Source: Cristatella mucedo
Taxonomy: Eukaryota; Bryozoa; Phylactolaemata; Cristatellidae
Length of the DNA stretch: 64,000 nucleotides
Reading direction: 5' to 3'
Assembly (NCBI GenBank): GCA_009760855.2
Contig: WPIO01000007.1
Span: 7,756,001-7,820,000, forward strand
The notes below the pieces were generated by a model, which was not told the DNA's origin, ran no database searches, and worked only from the letters and a program-made list of their open reading frames with translations. The position numbers were made by a program, and so were the translations under genes. How positions within the stretch are numbered: position 1 is the stretch's first letter; every line of letters begins with the position of its first letter. Below, piece after piece: positions 44,650 to 57,494 of this stretch.

Positions 44650-45215
44650 GCCACTTAGCTCCTGCAGTTAAGACGAAGAAGAAGCACGTTAACTGTTGCA
44701 CACAATGGGAGCTTAAGCTGGGTCTACATTGTCTGTTCTGCTGTTTTCGGATTTCTGGAAGTGAGTAACACAGAAGGGAAAAGACATGCCAGAACCTGCA
44801 GCTGGGACAAAACATTGCGTCATCAATTCCATTGTAATAGTGCACGTGAGTTCCTACATTCAATGGCCCGACATGCTGAAGCTCCTGGATTTGAGAGTAT
44901 GAGACGACTTGAACTGCTGTGGCTGTTCGGCTAAGTGTTCAGGAACTCAAATGCACCAGACCTTTCAAGCACAGTAAGAATTTTGAGGATTTTCACCATT
45001 ATCTGGAAACCAGTGCAGTTCCATTTGCAGAGAGTATGCGTAAACGAATTTCTTGGCCTAAATATTAACCTAAGGGTCATAATGGAACTAACTGTAGAGG
45101 CTTGGTGATTATTATTGTTTGCAGGAGACTGCCGAAGCCGAGTTACGTGTAGTGTAGGACACCTAGAACAAAAGTGATAGCAAGATTCTTAACGAGCCAT
45201 TACATTTTTCAACCC
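44650..45215. other. CERKL intron 1; no recognised feature
   Basis: Nothing recognised. Confidence 0.35.
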
Positions 45216-45394
<179 letters not shown>

Positions 45395-45448
45395 TTTTAG
45401 TTCTGATTCCAGATATGCAATCAGCATAATTTTTATACTAGCTTGTTT

Positions 45449-45577
45449 CTTCAGCGCCCTAAAAGAACTGAATCTCTATTCAAGCGCTTCACACATGACA
45501 CGGGCTTGAGCCCACGACCTCGGCCAGACATTGGTCAGGGAGAGCACCCTAACCACTGGGCCAATCCAGCTCGTCAA
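45449..45577 (-). mobile_element. SINE-A copy
   Basis: Reverse strand: GAGCTGGATTGGCCCAGTGG, GGCCGAGGTCGTGGGCTCAA, then the tail GCGCTTGAATAGAGATTCAG and TTCTTTTAGGGCGCTGAAG. Full length. Confidence 0.92.
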
Positions 45578-46009
45578 TACCTAATAAGGATGAGTTCGAT
45601 TGCAACATAAATTTGGTACAAAGTTAGCTGACAGCAAAGACCTAATGTCTGCAAGACGTGAGTTCAATTTATAAGGCACTGCAGAATGCGATTTTAGCAG
45701 GATTTCGTTGGCATCTTTGGACTTGAGAGAAACAGTGTGGAGCTTTTGTAAGTTCTCCTAGCCAGCGACATTTAAAATGAAAAGATTCTTCCCCCCCCCA
45801 GTGACCTATTTCCCGGTGGCAAATTGTAATCGCTAGAATACAATGCAGAATATTGTGCTGTATTAAGCAGCTCACTACCTTAAGGGCATGTAACTTGAGT
45901 ATCAGCAGGCCAACAACATGTGTAACAAATTCTTAACATTGGACACCACAAATTCGGTGGTTTAGCTAGCCATGCGGTTTTAACTTGACCTTCGTTGCTC
46001 TTCGTTCAA

Positions 46010-46345
46010 AAGTGCTAAGTGAGCACAAGTTGAATGACCACTTGCCCCACATTTAAAAAGAAACTAAAACGTGCCTATTTATAATTGCATGTAATGGGTC
46101 TCTCTGGTTCGTCCTTTATGTGTTTACGCTGATACTGTGCATGCTGCCACTAACCATACTCGCACGCTGAAACTGTGCATGTTACCCTAACCATGTTATT
46201 CTTGTTGTTTATTGACCATGCTACCACTAAACATTCGATCGTGCTTCCTTCAGAGCAACTGTAAAGCGCCTAGAAAGAGATTGAGTTCTCTTTGGGCACT
46301 TTATCAAATGTATTACTATTATTATTATTATTATTATTATTCTCA
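46010..46345 (+). mobile_element. LINE-A 3' fragment
   Basis: Last codons (CACATTTAAAAAGAAACTAA), 3' untranslated region, GTAAAGCGCCTAGAAAGAGA hairpin, long ATT repeat. Confidence 0.92.
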
Positions 46346-46349
46346 AGGT

Positions 46350-46970
46350 GCTATGACACCTTAAGAAATCGGAAGCCGCAAATATGCTACAGATAGTATC
46401 TGTATTTAGCTGTGAATCTGTGTTGCTCCAAATTATATGTATGAACTATTAAACCGAAACCCCAAGGATTGCAATGGTACCAGCCTAAGAGATGTGCAGC
46501 CTGTCATTCCGTATCAGCACTGCATCTGAAAAGTTCTCAAGTGAACTCATTTTGTATAGTCTGCATGATGTTATTGCAGTCGAGGGGCTATGCTACTGCA
46601 GCTTTAGTTATGTATCTATGAGTGCATAGCTCACTCATCCTTTCGTTACTCTGGTCTTGATCCCAAAGAATGTAAAGGAGCAGCCGTTTTTTCAGCAGTA
46701 GTGTGTCTAGCATCTCATAATGCTTTACAAGACTCAAGACCTAAATTTACAAGACTAAAGTTTATACGAATATGGGTAGTCATGCATTCGTGTTGTATGT
46801 CAGCAACCCATCGTGATTTGGGCCCAAAATTCAGCCAGGATAACAGCAGAGAAAACGAAATAGCAACTAGGAGCAGAACATGTATAGCAATCCTACTTGG
46901 GGAGCTTCACCTAATTGTAGCAGTTGCCATAACCAGCAGATTCTATTTATAATGTAATGAACTGTATCCC
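46350..46970. other. CERKL intron 1; no recognised feature
   Basis: Nothing recognised. Confidence 0.35.
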
Positions 46971-46974
46971 TTTT

Positions 46975-47230
46975 CAGTAACTCCACAAAGCCACAAGGAC
47001 TATGAAGGTGTTGCACAGGAGAGTTTATTATTTTAAACTCGAAGCCTAACGACTTTTGATGCACGTGCAGTAGCCAACGTCCTTCATCTCGCACAACTAA
47101 GAGAAAGTGCGAAGCATAGCTGAGTTAGGAGGGCACTCAAGAAAGTGAGTAGCATGAAAGTAGCCGTTCAGGACAGCTAGAAAGGATGTGCCACAGTCGA
47201 CAGCAGGGCAGCAGATGTCGTTGCATATTT
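46975..47230 (-). mobile_element. LINE-B fragment
   Basis: Reverse-strand 3' end: AGTAACTCCACAAAGCCACA, GTTGCACAGGAGAGTTTATT, GAGTAGCATGAAAGTAGCCG. Confidence 0.87.
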
Positions 47231-47234
47231 GCAG

Positions 47235-48172
47235 TCAACGTGACCGCCTTTAGCTATTACCAATGGCATATAGCCACATCGGTAAAGCAAGTTTTTAGCT
47301 CTACATTCCCAGCTTGAAAAGGCCCAAAAGGCAAGAAAATAGCCGAATCCCTCCTGACATTCTGGCTAATCAAGTTGCTGTAAGACAGAAAATGGTTGCA
47401 GAAATCGATCCAAGCTCTAACATACTGCCGGCTATATTTTAGCACACGTGAAGATATATATCTAAAATACAGCTTGCTCAGAAGCTATAAAGTTAATAAT
47501 TATATAATAACAATAATTCGTTTGTTTAGCATCCTAAGCAAACTTAATGTCTGTCTACCAGCTTTAATACTCGCAAGAGAATCAATACAAAAGTGTTATT
47601 AACATGCAGTGTATCGAGCTCACAAAAGAAAGCAAGTAACATCTATAGGCCAGTATGCTAAAGCAAGCATGAAGACACTCGTAGCCGACGGTTAGTAAGA
47701 CGTGTAGCAAATAACGTGCACTGACTCATGCACATGCTGCAAGGCACGTCAGAACAAAAAGTCCAAGTTCGCACGGGCAAAGGGAAAGCTGACAGGTTAA
47801 TTAAAGTGATTCTACTTTGCCTTGCTACCTTGAAGTAGCCATCACTCTTCTTGATAGGTGCCCGTGAGCTTTCTGGAGCCCTGTCAATAAGGTTGCTCGT
47901 GTGTGTGCTCGGATCTAAGCTCAGGGTATATCATCAGTTGTCACCAGTCTACCTGCACTGCAGACAAGCGATAGCCCGCAGCCCAGTGGAAATAGCCCGG
48001 CTCTTACTTTTCATAAACGTTTGGTAAGTCGAAGGAACAGATGTGGCTTACTCAGGGCAAGGTCAGGGCTAGTGATTCTACTCGTGCTCATGTTCTGGGT
48101 GCCAGAACGTGATCCAGAATGCCTCCAGTCAATGATAGTGGAATTCGACAGTGTGTATCATAATGTTCTAAT
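47235..48172. other. CERKL intron 1; no recognised feature
   Basis: A weak LINE or SINE tail-like word at 47505-47565 (AATAACAATAATTCGTTTGT, GCATCCTAAGCAAACTTAAT). Otherwise nothing. Confidence 0.35.
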
Positions 48173-48176
48173 TTCA

Positions 48177-48290
48177 TAATAATAATAATACATTTGTACA
48201 GCACCCGCAGAGAACTGAATCTCTTTCTAGGCACTATACAAATGCTGTATAGAAAGCATTACCAAATGATTGGTGGTAACATTCACAAGC
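48177..48290 (-). mobile_element. LINE-A 3' tail
   Basis: AATAATAATAATACATTTGT, GCACCCGCAGAGAACTGAAT, CTTTCTAGGCACTATACAAA. Confidence 0.85.
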
Positions 48291-48294
48291 AGCA

Positions 48295-49190
48295 GGCACA
48301 GCGTAAACCGGGACAAGCATGTGATTTTGCCGTCTTAGAATAAATTACTTCATATGGTGGAACCAGGGCATCACTGTTTTTGGGATGCAGCACTTGGCTG
48401 CTGTTGGGGACAAACTTCCGGCCATGCCTACTACATTAGCTAATAAGAGCTTGTTGACATTCCTTCAGCCAAAATAGATTCTGACTAACGATATCTCTGG
48501 TAGATGAAGATACGGCAGAGCAAGGCATGTGTGATTCAATGTTGGTCCCTGTTTACTATTCCCAGTCACTGACTGAATGGTCCAATAAATAATGCACGCT
48601 TTCAAGCTGGAACGCTACGTTGGCTTGTGAATGATGCTTCACCTCTCGGATGAGCCATTATGGCTGCTGCATTAAAGTTGGAGCCGTTAATAGTGATCCT
48701 TAGTTGACTATTGTTTAGCCCTGGTCAGGCCGAGATGGCCCAGAAAGTCATTTACTTAAATTGTGAGGTGGACAGAAATTGTCGATGGTGCAAATAGGGC
48801 AAGTCATATTGGACGATGCTACGATATCATATTCTTGGCAAACCAAAACACGGCTGTAATTACGTTACGAAAAGTAGAAAGTTGTAATTAGAGCACCAGC
48901 TTTGCCTAGTCAGCATGACTAAATCGAGGTAAGTAAGCGGATGGCATTACCATAGGGGCTTCAATACAATGTTGAGGCAGCATTTAAGGGCAGCATCAAC
49001 ATGATCATTACTATTAGAGTCCTTTGTCGGCCAAAATTAAGTAATGAGACTGACTGAATTATTGCCCTTCCCATAGATTAAAGGCTGAGCTATTATAGAC
49101 AGTAACAAAGAAAGAAATATGATAGCAATAAGTTTGCATTCTAGTTACCCACGATGTAACTTCAAAAAGTTTACACACGCATGCTCGTTC
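48295..49190. other. CERKL intron 1; no recognised feature
   Basis: Nothing recognised. Confidence 0.35.
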
Positions 49191-49191
49191 G

Positions 49192-49413
<222 letters not shown>

Positions 49414-49771
49414 CCGTCAAACTGCTTTTCCGTCCTCCCTCACCCCAAGCTCGATCATTTATTAAACGATGCTCGTTGTTGTGCTCCTGACTGGCTCTGG
49501 ATACATAACTGTCGTTATCCTTATACAGGGGGAAAATGCATCTTCCGCGGAGACTCCTCACTGCGTAGCCAGAATTGCCCTAAAGGAAGCATGTCACCTG
49601 CTCTTAAGCTAGTCAGCACGAGAGATTGGGGTTTTCAGTGAAGTAGCGCTGAAGTTATGATCGAAGAGGGCATTTTTGCTCTCTTATAATTGAGGCACCA
49701 GATGAAAAGAGCTGGCGAGCCGCCGTCCGCTAGTTCCCCACGCCCCCGCACGAAGCTCTCGTTTGTCTCAC

Positions 49772-50036
49772 CTTTCTGTCCGCCGATAATACTCCACGTT
49801 ATCTTCCGGCTGGTCAGTGTGACGTCGAAGGCCCTCTCGTCGATATCGAATATATGACTGAGTAGCTTCGCTTCAGCAGCGAGGTCGCCCGGTGCGTCGG
49901 GCTTCGATGCTGCCGAGAACGCGTTACCTCGAAGCGGCTCCGTCGGGGCCGGAGGCTCCATAAACCCATGTCTGCGCCTTCCAGTGAACGGTTTGAACAC
50001 GGGTGTTCCATCTTCGGTAAAGACGTACTCTGCCAT
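49772..50036 (-). CDS. CERKL: CERKL-like gene, exon 1 (start codon, PH-like domain first strands)
   Basis: ATG at 50036-50034 with G at -3 and G at +4, and an in-frame TGA a little upstream. 88 codons plus one base, ending AGAAAG|GTGAGA (phase 1). Residues about 1-55 are variable (MAEYVFTEDGTPVFKPFTG at the start). The end LLSHIFDIDERAFDVTLTSR and KITWSIIGGQK matches the opening of CERKL, where a gene-specific N-terminus leads into IFEI-x-x-x-x-x-DV-L and a Trp. The gene then continues across roughly 20 kb of retroposon-rich intron to exon 2. The protein is expected to be cytosolic or membrane-associated through the PH-like domain. Confidence 0.85.
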
Positions 50037-50200
50037 TTCGCGGCTATTCCCCCCGGCTCAGGCTCCTCCGGCCCGATAGCCCCGGCGGCGGCGTCGGCGT
50101 CGGCGCGAGGAGGCGCGGCGTATCTAGTGTCGCTACTTACCCGTCTTCCTAGTAACGGCACTTTCGCTTTGGTGACCGTTCGGGCACTTCCTTTCATATG
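50037..50200 (-). promoter_or_regulatory. CpG-rich 5' flank of CERKL exon 1
   Basis: Dense CG dinucleotides (for example GGCGGCGGCGTCGGCGTCGG at about 50080-50100) directly upstream of the start codon, unlike the surrounding AT-leaning DNA. It probably holds the 5' untranslated region and core promoter. No TATA box was identified. Confidence 0.45.
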
Positions 50201-50204
50201 ACTA

Positions 50205-50990
50205 TTATTATTAAATAATTATAGCTAATAATATTATGAAATCTTAAATAGAGAAATAGAAGGTGGTGGACAGCAGCTACAGTCGAGCGCTTACCGCCTA
50301 CCTTCAGCTCGGCTGACTCCCTAGTACGTATTGTGTACCTAGCAATAGGTACGGATTGAGACATTTCGGATGGGCCTCCTACTGCACTACGGTGGTGGGC
50401 CCGTCGTTTAGAAGAGCTAAGCTAGGCAAAAAATTACCAGCCTTTACAGGCAGCTTCAGATGTGGAAAAATGGAAGTAACCAAGTTTTGTAGAGCGGTTT
50501 ACCTCTGAGGGTATGAGACATTCACCGCTGTATTTATTTTGCAATTATGAGGTCACCGAAACCGGCAACACTACCGTTGGTTTAAACGTTTGGCCAATAT
50601 TTAGAGGATTTTTCTGCATCACTGCAAAATCTAATCATGGGTTGTGACACATCCTTCTCCTAATAAGCATCAGCTCAGGAGCCGCTAAAAATCAATCTCT
50701 AGCAATTGTTATCGCTGGACTGATTCCATGCCGGCGTTTCTGTACTTCTCCGCACTCCGGACAACCCCCAGTCAGGCTCTGCAGACGCTATTCATGTTCG
50801 GTTGATGGAATCTTGAATAGCAAGAACTTCCAACGGTAGGCTCTAGGTGGTGTCGAATGCGACGTGCAATACCGCTGTGAGCGAGGCCTCGCCACAACGT
50901 TCAGCCCCCCCCCCCCCACCCGACGGACCCAGACCACTCCGCCCGGCCTCCGGGCGCACTACGTATCAGCTCATTAGGCGCTGCAGTCGG
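50205..50990. other. Upstream of CERKL; no recognised gene
   Basis: No family match. A C12 run lies at about 50906-50917. Confidence 0.35.
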
Positions 50991-51164
<174 letters not shown>

Positions 51165-51284
51165 GCTCGGGAGCAGCCTAGACGACGGTTACCAAATCAA
51201 TGTGTACGCTCCTATGCCTATACCGCCTACCAATAATACAGCCGCCGTTGTCACGCCCACAACTCCTTCGGTCTGCTTTAGACA

Positions 51285-51965
51285 GGGATATCTCATCTAA
51301 GTTGGTCCATGGATTTGTTACATCCCGTCTTGTGTGACTCGCTGCTTGCTGGCCTACCCTAATGTGCAAAGATGCTGGTGCAACGCTCTGCAGCTAGGCT
51401 TGTCTGTCGGGAGCGTCGCAGTTGCCACGCCGCACCGCTTCTCGCCGACCTGCACTGGCTCCCAGTCAAACAAAGCATCGACTTCAAGGTTCTGTCACTC
51501 ACTTTTAGCTCTCTTAATTCTGTGGCTCCAGCCTACCTATCAGATCTACTGCCCCACCAGGCCAAGCATCGTACCACACGCCTCTCGGAATCTAACAGTT
51601 TACCTATACCTCGTGCAAACCTCTAATCCTTTGGAGACCGTGCCTTCTGTTCGTATGTTCCCAAAGCCTGGAACTCACTCCCGACTTGCGTCATGACATC
51701 CCCTCACTTGACTACATTTAAACAGAAACTAAAAATTCACATATTTATCACAGGATATAGTGGGTCCGTGCGATTCGTCCTTTATGTGCCTACGCGTGCT
51801 GACACTGTGCACGCTGCTACTAACCATACTGGCATGCTGACCAAGTGCTTGTCACCCCTAATCACGTTATGCTTGTTGTCATTGAGCATGCTACCACTAA
51901 CCTAAAGTGCATAGAAAGAGATTGAGTTCTCATAGGGCGAAATATCAAATGTATTATCATATTTA
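51285..51965 (+). mobile_element. LINE-A copy
   Basis: From GACAGGGATATCTCATCTAA through the C-terminal domain ([38 protein letters not shown]) to the 3' tail with TAGAAAGAGATTGAGTTCTC and an eroded ATT end. A short stretch of the 3' untranslated region is deleted at about 51900. Confidence 0.92.
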
Positions 51966-51969
51966 TAAA

Positions 51970-52625
51970 AGCATCAATCATTTAAAGGTTTGTCATGAGC
52001 GAAGAGGGAAGTAATGAAAACATCGAGGAGTTTGCCATTTCGGGCACATAAGACTGCACGGCATACATAAATGTATGGATCAGTTTTGTCCCCAGAAAAT
52101 TATCCCGCAGGCGTTGAATGGCGAGGACAAGGAGAGCGTTCTTCGCTGCAAGGTGTAGGTCAAGGCCCAGGAGTGCTTGCGGTATGATTTCCCCCTACGT
52201 AATGATCATACTTTTCGGATATTTTTTTCGGTGATCGAGATTTCATTTTGACGGCTGGCCGACTTCAGTTGACTCACCAGCCCCGAACGCCGATGGCGGC
52301 AGAAACGACGGCTGCAGCTAGAACCGGAAACACCGTCGCTGCTTCAACAAAGAAGGCCATAGACATCACGGAAGAGTCCACCGTGGCCGCCGTGCCAGAG
52401 GACGCCACGCGCTCTAATACCGCATAGGGCCGTTAGCCCTTGTGCTCTGTGGTTAAAGTTTTCACTTTAAAAGTTGAACTTTTATGGTCGGGTTTGAATC
52501 GGTTCGCTGGCCATGTAGCTGGTGACTTTGTCGAATGCACTTGTGTCGTCTTTTTACTGCCGGAGCAAGTTAAAAGGCAGCTTCTGGCCTTCGGCCATCT
52601 TGTTGACATCACAACTCACACTCGT
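51970..52625. other. Intergenic; unassigned small frames
   Basis: A 44-codon plus-strand frame starting at about 52291 (MAAETTAAARTGNT) is followed by a second frame at 52440-52628 ending VKRQLLAFGHLVDITTHTR. The arrangement just before a LINE tail hints at an old retroelement ORF1, but no motif proves it. Confidence 0.3.
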
Positions 52626-52627
52626 TG

Positions 52628-52725
52628 AGAATAATAATAATAATATTAACACATTTTTATAGCATCCTTAGAGAACTCAATCTCCTTCTAGGTACTTTAC
52701 ATCTGTTGCAAAGGAAGCATGAGCG
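52628..52725 (-). mobile_element. LINE-A 3' tail
   Basis: AATAATAATAATATTAACAC, GCATCCTTAGAGAACTCAAT, CCTTCTAGGTACTTTACATC. Confidence 0.87.
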
Positions 52726-52971
52726 AAGGCTTGCGTCGTATTAAAGGATCGTGTGATGCAGAACGCGGTAGGTCTTGTACTTTTAAAATAGTTTAACACT
52801 TGCATTGCAAAAAACTCGTGTCTTACAGGTGGAATCATTATACAAAAAATACGTCTTAAGACTAATATCCACGCGATTGTCTGACAAGACCATAAAGAAC
52901 GCGATCTAGATACTAACCAACTTACAGTTTAAGCAATAGCCTCGCCATTTCGCTAAAGCATGTCTAGCAGC

Positions 52972-53097
52972 TGGTTTAGTCCAGCGGTTAAGGTACTCGC
53001 CCCGACCAAGATCTGTCTGAGGTCGTGGGCACGAGCCCCAAAGCACATGTGAAACGCCTGAATAGAGATTAAGTTCTCTTGGGGCGCTAAACAAACG

Positions 53098-53127
<30 letters not shown>
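52972..53127 (+). mobile_element. SINE-A copy with TA-repeat end
   Basis: CAGCTGGTTTAGTCCAGCGG, B box AGGTCGTGGGCACGAGCCCC, tail AACGCCTGAATAGAGATTAA and TTCTCTTGGGGCGCTAAACA, ending in a (TA)n run at 53099-53127. Confidence 0.92.
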
Positions 53128-53128
<1 letters not shown>

Positions 53129-53129
53129 C

Positions 53130-54270
53130 CATATTCGTCATTTTTTTGGGAGGAGCCAGCGGAACTCATACCCCAGCTTCGAAAACGGTAGTCAGGTGAG
53201 AAATCCTTTGCTGGCGATATTTTAGCTAAACAGTTATGTTTGGGTCAAGGGATGAGAATATATGTGAGGCTAGGAAGTTTGCTACGGAAAATTAAAAGAA
53301 TTGATTAAATATCGTTGATATAGAATATTATTTATCTTGTGCACGACAGTAGTGAACGATCACACGAACCTTTTTTAAATTTAAATGACGACGGAGCTGA
53401 ATAACAAGCTAAGGCAAGTTAAGTTAAATAAGAAATTTCATTGAGAAGTTTCGGGGCATGAATTGCATACGACTCGCGTCGCATCACGAACACGACAAAT
53501 TTTAAAAACTTGGGACGTATTAGTGTGCTGCTAGCTCGCTGCTTTCTAGTTCCACAGCCTAAGACCACAGTGCAGTAATTTTTTATTGATGCTTAGCCTG
53601 CTAAAGATAAAATAATGAAATGCGATATTTATAGTCGCTCATGTACCTTGCCGGTGAAAAGGAGGTGACTGGCACAACGAAGCCGGGGTAGAGACTAAAT
53701 GCTATAAAAGATCTCAGACAGAAGGTTACCGGAAGCTTCGCAAGTTATTATTGCGATTCTTTAAAGCGAGCCATTCTTCAGCTGTTGTGGAATCAGTCGC
53801 TGAGCATTCTTGCGATTTCGCATTGGCCTGATGTATTTAAAGATTTGGAGCTCTACGTCCTGCTGCAAGAATCTATTCAACGACGACCTTTAAGAGTCCT
53901 TGTTTTAAAACCGCTTTTGGAGCTGTTGCAACGCAGGGTTTATTTGTGTCAACTGTGGCTTTTGTATCCCACTCAAAGAGTTCGCCTCTGTCCATCGGAG
54001 ATTCATCCTCTTGCCGATTCCTTTCTATTCAGCAACCAGCGAGGCCAACGAAGCCGTCGAATTCATTCTTATCCTATCACATTGATCGTGCTTTGACGTT
54101 TGAAACCTTGGACATGTTGCAGTCAATAATGCTAAATCAAGATTGCAACCGTAATTTACATCCGATCGGAGCAAATGAACTGTAAAGTTCGTGCCTCCTT
54201 AGCTTGTCAGCAGTCTTTTCCGGCGTTCTCAACCTTAGGCATTAAAAGCAGACTTAACCTTAGGCATTAA
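53130..54270. other. Intergenic; one unassigned frame
   Basis: Plus-strand frame 53785-54096 (103 codons, LLELLQRRVYLCQLWLLYPT) has no family I recognise. A 25-base direct duplication (TTAACCTTAGGCATTAAAAG) lies at 54229-54279. Confidence 0.3.
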
Positions 54271-54274
54271 AAGC

Positions 54275-54425
54275 AGACTAGCTGATTCGTCAGCCTTATC
54301 TATATAGCGATAGCAGAGCCTCCACTTCCGTCGCCACCGCTTGCAGCTGGATCATCCACAGCAGGACTCGAATCAACGACCTGGGTCCGGGAGAGTGAGC
54401 ACCTTACATTGTAAACTAAGACTTG
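54275..54425 (-). mobile_element. SINE-B copy, diverged
   Basis: Reverse strand: GTAAGGTGCTCACTCTCCCG, CCAGGTCGTTGATTCGAGTC, CTGCAAGCGGTGGCGACGGA, ending AAGGCTGACGAATCAGC. Confidence 0.75.
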
Positions 54426-54454
54426 GGGCAATGTATTGGCGTGTCTAGTCAAAA

Positions 54455-54500
54455 GAGCATCTAGAGCATCATCTAGAGCATCATCTAGCAGCATCTAGAA
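54455..54500. repeat. Short tandem repeat, unit AGAGCATCATCT
   Basis: Three to four imperfect units of about 12-14 bases. Confidence 0.85.
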
Positions 54501-55129
54501 AATGAGCTTATTTTCCACCTCTCGCCTCACGTCGCACAAGAAAATAAAATCAGCTTCGAACGGTCAGGCTAATGGCTTAACGTGTGCCGGGATGCGGTGA
54601 GCACCTGGTGTCAGTCAGCACGACGATGTCTCTGCCCCAAGGTAACTGGCACCTGACCTTGACCCGATGCTGCGAGAGCATCGAGCCCAGCCCAATGCTC
54701 TTGGCGATCCAGCCTGTGACGACTTGCTTTTGCTCCATCAAATTGATGCAGGTCGTCAGAAAATTTAAGCAGACTGCAATCGCTTATAAGTTCTGCTGTA
54801 AATATTGGGATAATAGTAGGTGTATGAGCTAGATGAACAGAAAAGATTGATTGTAGATTAAGCACTCGTATTATATCAGCCTCGTATTTTGGCAAGCGTT
54901 TGCATTGGATAAATATTTGACGTCTCGCCGGTCGCATACCATGCACCGAATAGTAACACAAGTCAGCAGGTCCATTTTTACCAAAGGCTTGGACTTTTGT
55001 GGGGGCTCGTGGGCCCGTTGCTTACAGTAGCAAGATAAGCCTGGCGCCAATCCTGCCTTCGACTTTGGTTGCCTGCATAACTCGTGAGCTAATTTATAAT
55101 ACACCTCCACAAGACCAGCCAGTGCGTGA

Positions 55130-55640
55130 CTGCCGGTTGATCAACGGATACAGAGTAAAGTTCTTACGCTGACCCACAAGGCCCGCCACGGCTTGGCTCC
55201 TCCGAACCTAGCTGACCTGCTGCATCAGTTTCAGCCTCTTCGTGCCCTCAGGTCCTGTATGGACAATAAATTAGCTGTTTCATCCTTCTGCTTAAAGGCC
55301 GTTGGCAACAGAAGCTTTAGCTCTGCAGATCCTAGACTGTGGAACTCGCTTCCACAATTCTTGTACGACAGCTACTCTCCAGCTGCCTGCACTATGGCTC
55401 ATCCTTTTCAGCGGTCCCGGGCTGCTACTTCCAGCTAATCACTACCTGAACTGCTCTCCTGACTCTGCTATGCTTCCCACTTTCTCCTTGCTGCGTGAGT
55501 TGAAGTCTGTTGGCTACCGAATGCGTACCGAAAGCCACTTAGGCTGTGACTGCCCTATACAAAACTCTACTGCGTAACACTCACTTAGTCTTTATGGCTT
55601 TGTGAAGTTACAGACGGAGATACATTACATTACATTCTGC
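55130..55640 (+). mobile_element. LINE-B copy with intact 3' repeat
   Basis: C-terminal domain from GGTTGATCAACGGATACAGA (APPNLADLLHQFQPLRALRS) to GTTACAGACGGAGATACATT, ending in ATTACATTACATT. This copy defines the 3' microsatellite of the family. Confidence 0.9.
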
Positions 55641-55859
55641 ATCGCCTCATTTAAGGTCTTGCCACCACCAAACTGCCTCACTGTCTCACGATAGGTGAGT
55701 CTCGCTAAGTCAACGGTATGTTAACCAAACACCCAGCAAGGGCAAGCGTCTGATGGTGGGCTGTCTCACCCAAAAAAATTCTTACCATGCTATTGAATAT
55801 TGAATGTGAATTGATATTACTCTGACCTCAATTAAAGCTACCGGAATTAGAGGTTTGTG

Positions 55860-56695
55860 GATTCTTATGACTACGAATTGCATGAAGCGAAATCAGCGGT
55901 TCCTGGATTCTTATATCTCCGACGTCGTCTCCTACTTTCAGCTACATTACATGCTAAATAAAATTCGGGGTTCTATAGGCTGGGATACCATATCTAAATT
56001 AGTCCATGCATTTGTGGCATCCCTTCTTGACGTCAGTAACTCACTACTTGCTCGTCTACCTGCCTGTGCACTCGGGCGTTTACAGCTGGTGCAAAACTCT
56101 GCAGATAGGCTTGTCTGCAGTGAGCGTGGTAGTTGCCACATTACACTTCACGCCGACCTGCACTGGCTCCCAGTCAAGCAACTCATCGACTTCAAGGTGT
56201 TGTCACTCACTTTTAGGGTCCTTCATTCTTTGGCTCCAGCCTATCTATCAGATCTACTGCCCCACCAGGGCTAAGCATCGTACCACCCACTTTTTGGAAT
56301 CGAACTGTTTACCTGTACCTCGTAAAAAACCTCAAATCCTTCGGAGACCGTGCCTTTAGTTCGCATGCTCCCAAAGCCTTAAACTCACTCCCGACTCCCC
56401 TGACTTGGCCACATTTAAAAGAAATTAAAAACACCTACTTGTCAGAGCATTTCGTGGGTCCTTGTGATTCGACCTTTATATGCTTATGAAGGCTAACACT
56501 GTGCGTGCTGACACTAGTCACACTTGCATGCTGACCCTATTCCTGCCACCCCCTAACCATGTTATTCTTGTTGCTGCTAACCACTAACCATTCGATCGTG
56601 CTTCTTTTGCAGCAAATATTAAGTGCCTAGAGCAAATTAAGTTCTCTGAGGGCGCTATATCAAACGTGTTATAATCATTATTATCATTATTGACT
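55860..56695 (+). mobile_element. LINE-A copy
   Basis: Frame 55855-56274 carries SKLVHAFVASLLDVSNSLLA and [20 protein letters not shown]. Further coding, the 3' untranslated region and a tail GTGCCTAGAGCAAATTAAGT with an ATT-like end follow. One extra base shifts the frame at about 56270. Confidence 0.9.
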
Positions 56696-56699
56696 AAGA

Positions 56700-57490
56700 A
56701 CTGCATGCACCACAATATAATAATATTGCACTTGATAAAAACAATCTGTGATCTGCTAAAGCACTGCTATTTCGGTACTTCCTTGGGCATCTGAAAGGGA
56801 TGCACTTGACAGGTACGATTGGTAGGTTACTCAGTCGTGGCCAATAAGTTGAACCACACTTAGCTTCTGAGTCTTCGGTCAGTCTTGCATAAGGTTTCGA
56901 TGACGCACTAAAGACAAAAGCAGGTCAGACGAGCTCTAAGCGCCATTTTCTGCAGTGTGATCTAAGTTAAGCCTGTTCATGATGGTCCCTAACATGCAAC
57001 TTTTGACTGGTCCTAGGCAAGCCCCTATAGTCAGGTCTAAAAGGTAGCCTGATTTGGAACAACTCATTCAAACTGGCAACCAAAGGACGTCGCTATCTCC
57101 AAACGAAGGAGAGTAACCACACAATTCATCGGGCTGTTTAGGGGCTGGCTTAGCAAGCGTTAAGGTAAGGTTGTCCTTTATGAGGAAGTAAAAAGCCCGA
57201 GAAAGTCATCAAAAGGGACCGAGTAAGCAAGCCCGTGCAAACTGTGACCGCACAACGCAAAACTAAAGTATAGCTCAACAGCTAATGTAAGTGCACAGGC
57301 AGTGACTATGACAAGATCTAGTCTTGCAGGCGTGTGTTTGATAAATTATACTATCTCGCAGATTACCTCAATAAAGTTAGTCGATCCCCGAGTACATTCA
57401 TCTAAGAAAAACTGTCCGAAAAGCGCTAGAGGCCAAAGACTATACAAAGTAAAATGCCTTCTCACTACGAAGTAGAGTAATCAGATCGTC
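56700..57490. other. Intergenic; no recognised feature
   Basis: A stub AATAATATTGCACTTGATAA at about 56718 looks like a LINE-A end (reverse strand). The rest shows nothing. Confidence 0.35.
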
Positions 57491-57494
57491 CAGT

